Shown here: positions 27,616 to 37,100 of the stretch, piece by piece
How the letters are laid out: each line of letters begins with the position of its first letter
Numbering within the stretch: position 1 is the first letter of the stretch
From: Luscinia megarhynchos
Taxonomy: Eukaryota; Chordata; Aves; Passeriformes; Turdidae
DNA: 64,000 nucleotides
Direction: 5' to 3'
NCBI GenBank assembly: GCA_034336665.1
Contig: JAPFBE010000002.1
Coordinates: forward strand, 10,492,906-10,556,905
Made by a program: the position numbers and the translations under genes
The notes under the pieces: generated by a model
What the model saw: only the letters and a program-made list of their open reading frames with translations
Database searches by the model: none
Told to the model about the DNA's origin: nothing

Positions 27616-27710
27616 CTGCTGTGCCGCTGCGCCGCGGCGGCGCTGCTGTAATAGGCCGCCCTGCGCTGGGCGCTGCGCGGCACCGGGCGCAGCGGGATCT
27701 GGTCCGCCAT
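27616..27710 (-). CDS. ATP9B: ATP9B coding exon 1 (start codon to first splice donor)
   Basis: First coding exon of the class-2 P4-ATPase ATP9B, encoding residues 1-31 plus two bases of codon 32. The protein begins MADQIPLRPVPRSAQ and ends QRHS; the start MADQIPL and the RAAYYS and RHSRY blocks match the vertebrate ATP9B N-terminus as I remember it. The ATG (27710-27708) sits in a good Kozak context, AAGATGG. The exon ends in CAG followed by the donor gtacgg, and the split codon AG|G joins exactly to exon 2. Human ATP9B has a longer alanine-rich and glycine/proline stretch here, so this exon is shorter and more diverged than exons 2 and 3. Family knowledge: ATP9B acts at the trans-Golgi network, is reported not to need a CDC50 subunit, and its N-terminal cytosolic region is implicated in Golgi targeting. 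The 5' UTR continues into the CpG island; its start is not visible. Confidence 0.93.
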
Positions 27711-27713
27711 CTT
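27702..27713 (-). promoter_or_regulatory. YY1-type site overlapping the ATP9B start codon
   Basis: Minus-strand AAGATGGCGGAC matches the AAnATGGCGGC-type YY1 motif common just downstream of the start site in TATA-less CpG-island promoters. It includes the ATG and codons 2-3, so the same bases serve translation start and probable factor binding. Binding is inferred from the motif. Confidence 0.6.
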
Positions 27714-27757
27714 GGGGGCGCCCCCCCGCCGCCCGCCGGGCGCCGCCCGGGCCCTCC

Positions 27758-27765
27758 TGACGTCA
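27758..27765. promoter_or_regulatory. Consensus cAMP-response element (TGACGTCA)
   Basis: A perfect palindromic CRE/ATF site 48 bp upstream of the ATG. CREB/ATF factors bind this octamer in CpG-island promoters near the transcription start. A second, one-mismatch copy lies 20 bp further upstream of the gene (27778-27785). Confidence 0.65.
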
Positions 27766-27777
27766 CGGCCACGCCGG

Positions 27778-27785
27778 TGACGTCG
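27778..27785. promoter_or_regulatory. Second CRE-like site (TGACGTCG)
   Basis: Matches the CRE octamer at seven of eight positions and keeps the TGACG half-site. Its spacing from the perfect CRE is exactly 20 bp start to start, about two helical turns, placing both on the same DNA face. Confidence 0.45.
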
Positions 27786-27942
27786 GAGGGGCGGGGCCTC
27801 GGGGTAAACACGGGGCGGGCGGGCGGGACGCTGGCGGCGCTGGGGGCTGCGGGGCGGCCGTGTGAGGGGAGCCGCGGAGCGGGAACGGCTGCGGGAGCCG
27901 GGCCCTGCTCCGCGCCGGGCGTGAGGCACCGGCAGGAGTGAG

Positions 27943-28135
27943 GCACAGGGAGCTCCCCCTGAGCGAGAGGAAGAACTTCTTTCCTGTGCTGTTTCCCAGA
28001 AAGGCTGTGGAGCCTCCCTTGAGGGGCACTCAAGAGCCGTCTGAATACAGTGCTGTGACCTGGGTGACCCTGCTTCAACAGAGAGGTTGGACCAAATGTC
28101 CTCCTGTGGTCCCCTTCTGTGATTCCGTAATTATT
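27943..28135 (+). mobile_element. CR1 LINE 3' end abutting the ATP9B CpG island
   Basis: Clear CR1 3' sequence in order: aggaagaacttctttcctgt, then the gaaaggctgtggagcctccc phrase, gggtgaccctgcttcaacag, gaggttggaccaaatgtcct, and a ccccttctgtgattccgtaa tail matching the CR1 terminus. It is less decayed than the intronic copies, suggesting a younger insertion. It starts about 230 bp upstream of the ATP9B ATG and marks the end of the CpG-rich sequence. Confidence 0.88.
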
Positions 28136-28805
28136 CAGCTCCTGAGGTACCGCGCCTGCCAGCGATGGTTTCCTGCCATTAAAGAGACGCAGGTGTTGCC
28201 ACATGGAATTGGACATTCTGTGTGCCAGGGGTGATGAGCCAGTCTGTGGGACCTCACAAGGTTGATACACAAGTCACCACGAGCAAAAGCTGGTTTGGAA
28301 GATAGCTGTGTTCACAGGCCTGTTGTAGGATGTTATCTGTCCTTATTACCCTGAAATCAGATGCTGTGGGGGAGTGAAAGGCCTAACACCACTACAAATA
28401 CAGAAGACTTTCCACAAAAGGAGAAATAAACCCAACACACAGCTTACAGTGAAGGATGCTCCTGTCTTCTGGAGTGAAGGTTACAGAGCACTGGCAGTGC
28501 TTTCCAAGTGCAAATTTCTGAGCAGAATTTTGAATTTAATCTTCTTATCTGGATTCTGAACTTGCTGACAGATACAGAACTCTCGAAGTTGAACCAGGAA
28601 ACAGGAGCAACAGTTACACAGAAAGCACAAGGCTTGTATAGGAATAGAAGGGGAAAATATCTATGCTGGGCATGTAACAGGACTTTGCTGGGTATTCAAA
28701 GGGTCACATGGAAATGCCACAAAGGGGAAAGATATTTATTTAGCTTTTTAACTCTGTTAGTCATTATAATATTCATGGTATTAGAATCAGAATCAGTTTA
28801 CCAGT
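28136..28805. other. Unannotated sequence upstream of ATP9B
   Basis: Between two CR1 fragments of opposite orientation. Short frames (61-99 codons) overlap here but show no recognisable family or splice structure. I see nothing further. Confidence 0.6.
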
Positions 28806-29440
28806 AGAATCACAGAATTGTAATTTATATTGAAAAAGATTTCTAGACCAAGCCCCTGCTCCAAGACATTACATTTAATATCGGGTTGTTCGGGGCCATG
28901 TGCAGTGGAGTGTTGAACACCTCCAAGGACAGCACAGTGCTTCCATAACTTCTCTGGGCTACCTGTTGCAGTGTTTATCTTGTGATAAACAAATTGCTAA
29001 TAAGTACTCAAAACTTCCCGTGTTCCAACTTGGGAAACAGGATCAGCCAAAACCATCCATCTCTGAGTAAAGTCTGGGCTCCATCTTCTTGGCATAGTGC
29101 CATTAAGTAGCTTTTATTCAACCACGAAGTTTCTTCCTAACTTTTTCTACTCAGCTGTGTAGGCTGAGCTTTCAACCTCTCCTTATACATCATGTTCTCC
29201 AGCCTCCTGGCCATCTTGGTCACTTTTTCACAGACTCACGTCTGAAAGACAATGAGCTTCTGTAATGAGAAGACCAAAACCGGGCATGGTAACCCAGATA
29301 AGATCCTACCACACAGAGGAGAAGGGTCCCTTCCCTCTTGCAGGTGCTAGCTGCACAGTTAATACTAGTGCCCAAGGTGTGGATGAGTGACTCTGCTCAA
29401 GGGTACATTGCTGCTTTATCCACTGCATGGCAGTTTGTGG
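28806..29440 (-). mobile_element. CR1 LINE fragment, antisense
   Basis: Begins with the reverse-complemented CR1 terminus (agaatcacagaattg). It then shows, in antisense order, decayed 3' UTR, a ctccagcctcctggccatct phrase near 29200, and the tcttgcaggtgctagctgca segment near 29336-29356 that corresponds to the CR1 reverse transcriptase C-terminal region. The decay is strong. The apparent plus-strand frame at 29338-29859 starts inside this repeat and I do not treat it as a gene. Confidence 0.7.
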
Positions 29441-31284
29441 TGTGTGTGTGGTGCTGCCTGTCTCCTGCCTGCTGTGCCGTGATGACTGTAACTTTATGTG
29501 TTGGAACAAGCAAACACAGCCCTGAAAACTTTCAGGGTAACAATTATGCCAGTCCTAGGTGCTTTCGTGGCTTTTGTTACTGCAATTCTTCCACATCTCA
29601 CAGCTTTAAAATTTTCAACATTAATATTAATAACTATATATTCAGAATCCTCATGTGGCTAAGGAAGTTACTGCAGATCACTGAGGCCAAGAGAATTAAA
29701 GCTATTGCTTCCAGTTCATTAATTGATTCAAGCCCATGGCAGAGCAATTTTTTAACTGAACAGAGAGCACTCAATTCACAAGTTAGTACCCTAAGATTAA
29801 TCTTCTGTTCTGTGCAGAATTTTAGTTCTGGTTATTTGGTTATATTTCTGGTTATTTAACAGGTTGCTTGGCCTGTAACTATCTCTAATGTTAATCAGTT
29901 ATGTGTGTGTGTTTATAAATTCCATATGTATAGACAAATATATGAATGAGAAGATATAAGGAAAGGTATATTATTGTCAGATTTGTAAAGGGCCCAGCAT
30001 GAGACAATCATTAGGAACCATAAATGCCTTTAGAGTCTTGATTTCTTACTGAGTTCTTATGTAGTCTATAAAGCATTATTTTATTTATGACTACTAAGGT
30101 TTTAAGTAAGAAATACTTCTCTATTACCTGTATATGGAAAAGATTTCAACCAGAAAGACTTCTAAGAAGAGGAAAATTAGTTTTTTAGTATACCAATGGC
30201 CAAGAGAGTGACAAAATCATTTTAAATACATGCTATTTTGATTACTTCAATATATGTTTAAAGCTTGAAGACAGTTGCTGGAAATCTATCATGGTTTCAC
30301 CTTCTTGATCACTCTGCCTTTTTGAATCACTATTTTCATAAAATGGTAAAAACTCTTAATTGCAGGATCTTTGATTGTAGCATGTATTATTATTCAGTTC
30401 TGCCTCTAGACCATGATGTGATCCTGTCTTATTTTTTAAAGAAAATTCTAAACATTTATATAAAAGTTTTCATCGTACAGAATTGACAATTTGTCGTATG
30501 ATATGTGTTGACTTTTCAAGATGCCTTGAGAAAATGTCTCTGCATTTTGAAAATAATATTTCCTTTCCTATTTAGTGAAAGGTCACAGAATAAACTTGCT
30601 TTTGATCCAGATTTTGGTATTCAGATGTTTCAGGCAAGTGTTCTTTTTCTTTATAAAAAAAACTTTTCATTTCAGGAATTCATTTCAATATTAATATTAT
30701 AATATTCATTTCCATACTTGGCTAAGTAACATTTGTAGCTTGAATATTATGATAACATACATTTGTGATAATAAGTAAATATAGCACCACTCTGACATAA
30801 ACTTTCTGTATCATCCTTTCTGTGCTTTTTTTTGCATAATTTTTGCATTTCTAACAAGCGGCAGAGATCCAGACCCTATGATTTATGGATCTTGTGAACT
30901 CTTGGTTTGACTAGGAATGAGCTGGCATGGAAACTGTTTTGCATTTGTTGCATGTATCTGCTACAGGTGCAGAACCTATCTGTAATGAGTTCTGCCTGAT
31001 ATCCCCAGAGGGCATTTAATAATAATTTATACTTTTGTTACCATTCTACTTCTGCTGTAAATGTTCAAGGTTAAGTGCTCCCTCCCTCCTAATCCTGATT
31101 ATGTATCCAGTCTGGGCTTGGGTAACAGGGGAAATAAAAGGCAGTTTGAAGCTAATTTATTCTTTGCTATCCTTCTCAAAGCCAAATTATCCATTTATAC
31201 TGGAGTAAATCTCTGAAAATGATACTAAAATCATTGAACATAAAACAAAAGAAAAAGTTTCAGTAAGCCTCATATAATGTCATA

Positions 31285-31328
<44 letters not shown>

Positions 31329-33630
31329 GTAGTGTATATATATATATATATATAATATAATATAGAAATGTAGTATATATATATATATTTAAAAAATTTA
31401 CATTACTTATATACTAGGTATTTTCTAACCTTATCCTGCAAACCTCATAATTCTTCAAACCTTCTTATATTTCTGTATTAATTGTGTAACTTTTTTCATC
31501 AGTGGTGATTCAGATTGGTATCTGTCTTCAAATTTTTATCAAATTGTTAATTGGTCCAAAACCTCTGGAGGCTTAAAAAAAAAAAAAATCACTGGCAAGA
31601 CCTAAGCACAACAACACAGAAAGAATATATTTTTTATTATAAGGAGAGCTGAAGTCAACAAGGAAAACTACACCAAATAAATTCTTACACAGAAAGGGAG
31701 CAAAGCAAATACAAAACAGAGGGAACTAAACCAGCTGCAATTATCTGTTTTAATAATTCTAATAACAGTGTTTTTATATCTTCTATCTATATCAGTAGGA
31801 TGCAAGAAAATGTTGTCTTGCTCTGGGTAAGAACAAAAGTGGAGACGCTGTTTTCTCCGAAAGGATCCTTGTTTTAAAAGATCACTTCAGACAATGAAGC
31901 CTCATGCAATTCAGTTATACACCAAAATAAACAAGTTTAATACCAGCAAAAAAAAAGTAAAAATAATCATTTAAAATATTACTATAATATAAAAATGCTG
32001 ACAAAAAATGCTGCTCACATATTAAAAATATTACTGTTTACATATCTAGAAGAAAATTCTATTTCTACACGTTTTATTTTTGATATTCACAACATTCAGT
32101 GTTTATCAATTAATTGCACTCCCAGCTGCTACGTTTCTTTCAGACCTTCTTTCAAGGTCTTCTCTTAGGTAAATGTCAACTCTCTGCAGCCCTGCAGGAT
32201 TTATGGACTGCCAAATCTCTATTCCTCCTTTTGTAGTCCATCCTTACCAAACTATGTGTCCCTCAGCATTGCCTTCACTCCTTTCCTGTGTCACCCTCAC
32301 CTGTATTCCACCAAGTCAGTCATTCAGAATAAAATGCAAGTAATATTGTCTTCAATTACATCAGGAAAAATAAGATTTATTCTGTATTTTGGATTTTATT
32401 AGAGATAAGTCTGGCTGAAAGGGCATTTTCTCCAATTTGCTTGGCAACACTTGAGGAAGAAGATGTGCAAATCCTAGAGTACTTAAATAAAATTGGTTTA
32501 GAAACAATGATAAACTTTGTTGACTTCTGATACAAATATCAGTGATGCTCTCACTTAAGGTATTAAGTGTTGATTGTGAACAAACAAAAAGAGAAAACCA
32601 TAGTGCAATGTTCATTATTTTACTACATTTTCACAATGACCCTTCACTGACAACCATCCAGTAATTTTTCTTAGTATCTCTCCAGTTAAGTTAACCTCTA
32701 ACTTAAAATTTGCTTCAATATGCATTTCAAAATCTTGTGCCTTTTAATTTCTAGTCAGCTTCTGATGTACTCTTTCTCATGCTCTTTATTGTATGTAAAT
32801 TCAGTGCTAGAATAAAAAGCCCCATGGACTCAAAACTCTTGAGCTGCATTACCCACTTCTGATCTTCTCTTAAAATGTTGAGACTATCCAATGAAATATT
32901 CCCATGATCTGTTGTGCAAAATTAACAGCAAAGCACACCAGCACTTTCAGAGGACCCTTTTTTTCTTTTTGAGTGTTCTCAGTAGGTTTATTTCTTCAAA
33001 TTCCATGCTGTTGATATTTCAAGTAAATAAATACAGCTGTTTTAACTAATTCTTGAAACTGAAAGAAAATACACCCACGGATTAATTACTAATTTTGTGT
33101 TGTTTCAGAGCTTCTAAAAAAGGTCATGGAAGGACAAACAAGGCCCAAGTGTAAACTCAAGTATCCAGTTGTGATTGCTGGTATCTGACTTGCTTGGATC
33201 TGATTTCCTTTTGCAGTTTCTGATACAATAGTGACCAAAAGCTTCATGTGGGATTAGGGAGTCTTTGTTCTGGGAGCTATACAGGAGTAGATGAAGAAAA
33301 AAGTTCCCAGATGCTAAGTGACAAAGTACTTAGTGTCCTATGAAGCATATCCTTCAAAAGTCTGCAAAGTACTTGAAAACTCCTCTTTTTCTGATATCTC
33401 TCTATGTCTGTCCCAGCCATCAGCTCAGGCTAAATAGTAAAAAAAAAAAAAATATTTTCCTCAGACCTCCTTCTGAAACCTGTTTTTCCTCTGATATTTC
33501 AGCCAGTCAGATCTGGTTTCTGCTAAAACGTAAACATGTCCTCTTTGTACACCGATTTCACTCCAAACAGCAGTTTGATCCTTACAGACTTTTTCTTGTA
33601 CATCTTATCCATATAGGAAGCATTATTTTC
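29441..33630. other. AT-rich intergenic stretch
   Basis: Apparently single-copy, AT-rich DNA holding the (TA)n tract at 31289-31388 and short A-runs near 31575 and 33440. No exon, RNA gene or interspersed repeat was recognised. Confidence 0.6.
31289..31388. repeat. (TA)n microsatellite with short interruptions
   Basis: Three TA-repeat blocks separated by two copies of a short aaaatgtagt-type spacer (ataaaaatgtagtg and atagaaatgtagt), so the composite unit has itself been duplicated. Self-complementary and likely to form cruciform or hairpin structures. Confidence 0.95.
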
Positions 33631-34165
33631 ACAGAATCATAGTCATCAAGGTTGGAAGAGACCTTCAAGATCATCTAGTCTGATTGTCAGCCCAACACCA
33701 CGATACCCACCCCTAAATTATATCCCCAGGTTCACATCCAGACAGCTCTTGAACACTTCAGAGACAGTGACTCCACCACCTCCCTGGAGAAAATTATTCC
33801 AGAGGCTAATCACATTTTCAGTTAAAACTTTTTTTCTGATATCTAATCTGAGCCTCCCCTGGAACAACTTTGAGCCATTTCCTCTTGTCCTTGCACTTGA
33901 GAAATGGCAGAAGCAGCTGACCCCTGCCTGACTACACCCTCCTTCCAGGCAGTTGTAGAGTGATGAGGTCTCCCCTGAGCCTCCTTTTCTCCAGGCTAAA
34001 CACCCCCAGCTCCCTCAGCTGCTTCTCACAGGGCTTGTGCTCCAGACCCTTCCCCAGCTCTGTTTCCCTTCTCTGGACATGCTCCAGCACTTCAAGGTCC
34101 TTCTTGCAGTGAGAGGCCCAGAACTGGACACAGGATTTGGGTGTGGCCCCACCATATCCTTCCTC
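33631..34165 (-). mobile_element. CR1 LINE, 3' half, moderately preserved
   Basis: Starts with acagaatcatagtcatcaag (reverse-complemented CR1 end), then the ttggaagagaccttcaagat phrase, and continues through 3' UTR into reverse transcriptase coding sequence. The minus-strand frame in 33932-34414 carries CR1 C-terminal residues: [20 protein letters not shown], then [20 protein letters not shown] and [10 protein letters not shown]. This is one of the better preserved copies here, but it is 5'-truncated and lacks the catalytic reverse transcriptase core, so it is inactive. Confidence 0.92.
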
Positions 34166-37100
34166 TACCTTCTTCCCCAATACTGCATTGAGCAGCAATC
34201 TGTTCCAACTCAACTCATTATTTGTCACTGAGAGATTGTTTCCCATTATAATCATCAAATAATTCCGGTGGATTTTGTCTACTTCTATGATTTGCAAGCA
34301 TTTTCTCCCATTCCGTGAGGAATTTCCCATAAAAGGAAAAGAGTTATTTTTTTCAGAACTAAGAAGGGTCAGCTTTCTTTTCACAAAGCAGACTAAAACC
34401 AGGGTTTCCCTCAATAATAGTGGATAAAGAGAATCAATTTTGTCTGCAAAGTACTGGGATAGAGACCAATCAGTCTACAAACATTAGTTACCTGCAACTT
34501 CCAATATCCTTATCTGGTTCTAACTTATCTAAATCTGGAAGAACTGGTAGCCAAACACAGTTGTTTCTGAAAGTAGATAATATTGTGAAGAGGCTTAAAA
34601 CTAAAAAACAGTATGTACTTCATATAGCAGAGTAAATAGTTTATCCAGAAAAACTGACTGTGACTATATCCGCTTTTAGTCCATTATTTAAAAATAATAC
34701 CTAAGGTCTGAAATACATTTAGATTGAAGTTGCCAGAATTTACTTTCTTGTATTACAGAGGTATGGAGTCATAGTACATGATGTTAGTGGGAATTATATA
34801 ACCAAAATTACAGGTGAAAGGTGCAACAACCCAACAGATAAAACAAAATTGAAGCAAACAGCTAAGGGAATGAACAGCATGAATTTCTTTTGCAGATTGT
34901 ACCTACAACTGTAAGGATGCTAGGGCAGTCATCTGTGGCTTGCCATTTTTCAGTCTTCTGGTAAAAAAACATTTTTCTGACACCCAAATAAATTTTCTGT
35001 GAAAGAAATCCAAAGGAGTCCATGTCTTGTACAGACTTAAGGGAAATTTAATTAATTCATTTTTGAAGGCTAAAAAGAAAAGAAAGAGGGAGAGAGAGAT
35101 GTGCATTGCACCTTTGAGTCAGAAGGCTGTTGGGAAGAGGAAAGCAGGGTAAGAGTCAAGTAAGAAGCTCTTCAGAAAAGTGGGAATCCTAGGGGATTTT
35201 TCGTCTCCCACAAGTTTCCTGTTTAAAAAAAGAAAAGTCACATTCTCCTGTGAATTCTATCAATGTCACAAGACAGGCTATTTTCTCTTGCTGCTGAAGA
35301 TAGACTTTTTGGGAGGGATTATATGCTCTTGTTTTCCTATCCTCTTAATTTTTTTTTGGGGGTGGCTTTCTTTTTTTTTTTCATTTAAAACAAGGAAAAG
35401 ATCTGAGTGATCAGTCTGCAAGCCATGGGAGAGGTGCTTAAAAATAATTTAACAGACCTCTGGTGCAGTATGACAATACCGATTGAAATTATTTGCCCAC
35501 AAGCAGATTCAATTTGGATTAGGACTGAGTCATGATGTTGTGCCAAGATCATAGGCCTATTCCTTTTTATTTATGAAATCTATGAATTATTATACACATT
35601 ATTATTAAATATTGATCTTCTAGGATGCATGTGTAGTCTCAAGGTGCATCCAGTTTGATTTCTGGAAAGAGACAAGTTGATCAGTATTACAAAAAAAGAA
35701 AACAGAGAGAGGGTACCCTGCAAATTTTATAAGATATTTTCAAGAAAATAAATGTAACTTTATTTTAAGGTCAAAGACGTTTCTTCTGGAAAATAGAAAT
35801 AAATGTTTATCCCTTTGTACTAGTAATATGTAACATGGTCTCTAACAGAAGGAAAAGTGGATTTCATTGCAAGATTCTTATTTGAAGTCTTTGCTGAGAT
35901 GGGAGCACCAGTGATAAAGGAGAAATGTATCCTTGTACCCTGTCTGAAGCTTGAACAATGTGGATGCAGTGGTACACAAAAGGTGGAGTTCAGAATGGGC
36001 TTAGGTTTCATAGACCCAGAGAATCCTTGTGTCATTAACTGTGAGGTGAATGGGGTGCATGCAAGTATTTGAAATTCAACTTCTCCTCAGTCACCCTGTC
36101 ACCTTCTTGTGTCTTTACAGCAAGGAGCCTTTCTGCTGTCTTCTTTGCTTCCTTACAGTGGGTACAGCATGAAAGGTTTTTGGCAGTGAGCTCATGCAAG
36201 AGCACAACTGAGGGCAGTGAAGAACAGGGCTTGTATCATGACCTAACTACAAAGGGACTTTGTGGATATCTGACTTTCATCCAGTTACCTTTGTTCAGTA
36301 CAGATGTGAGTGTGAGTATGTGTGCATGTATATCCATATGTCAGCTGTACTGTGACTGAGATTCCTGTTCTGTCAGTGAAGTTTGGAAAGTCTGCCTCTG
36401 TTACCTGTTGTGGCATTGTACTTCAAGAAGAAGATATCAGCTAAAGTGTCCCTGTATCACCAGCATTGTTTCTGGGACCAGAAATGCTGCAGAGTGCTGA
36501 CATCTCTTATTGTTCACCTACCAGTTAAAATCATTTTACCCTCACTGTTGGTCACAGCATGTCTAAAATTCTGGATAGACTTAGAAGAATTGAGCAGATG
36601 AACTATGTTATCTGTTGTGCAAAGCTCCCAAGGCACAAGCCTGAGTCATAGGTCTTTGGACACAGGGCTGACTCTAGAAGGAAAAGAAAATGAGATGAAA
36701 ATTAGTATATACCCAGAAGCAAATGTGCTGATATGTGCTGACAAGGTAGTATCAGTGTGGAACATCTGGCCTCATTTATTCCTTACTTTTTCCAAGTAAA
36801 TTTAGGGATGGAGCTGGAATTTTTTCACAGCATAAAAATATAGGATCAGGACTGAACAGTAATGAACAAAAAAAGTCTATGGGAATTCCAGTGAAAAATT
36901 CACTTTTGCCTCAGCCCTAGTCCAGTACTTTGTTCAGAAAGTCATCTGTCTGCCAGGTTTTTCCAGGTTTATTTACCTTGCTGAAAATTAGGGAGCTTCA
37001 TAAGATAGAAATCTGCCCCCATCCACCAGATTGTGTAGCAGATCTCTGAACATGAAGATTTTCAGAATGGCAGACAATACATTTTTGAGGTGGTCTCCAT

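Larger units (their letters stand above)
27200..27945. promoter_or_regulatory. ATP9B: CpG-island promoter of ATP9B
   Basis: A sharply bounded block of GC-rich, CpG-dense sequence in otherwise AT-rich DNA, spanning exon 1, the start of intron 1 and about 230 bp upstream of the start codon. There is no TATA box at a sensible distance. GC boxes (GGGGCGGGGC at 27788-27797; tandem GGGCGGGCGGGC near 27812-27826) and CRE sites lie upstream, and a YY1-type site overlaps the ATG. This is the usual organisation of a broadly expressed gene. The exact transcription start cannot be read from the sequence; it is likely between about 27720 and 27850. Confidence 0.9.

Noticed and set aside
27075..28270. Several long overlapping frames (200-341 codons) on both strands
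   Set aside because: GC-rich CpG-island sequence lacks stop codons by composition. Only the short exon 1 frame ending at the splice donor has homology; the rest read through intron or upstream DNA.
33932..34414. Minus-strand 160-codon frame as a possible host gene
   Set aside because: Its C-terminal half is CR1 reverse transcriptase tail; the N-terminal part is unrelated read-through.
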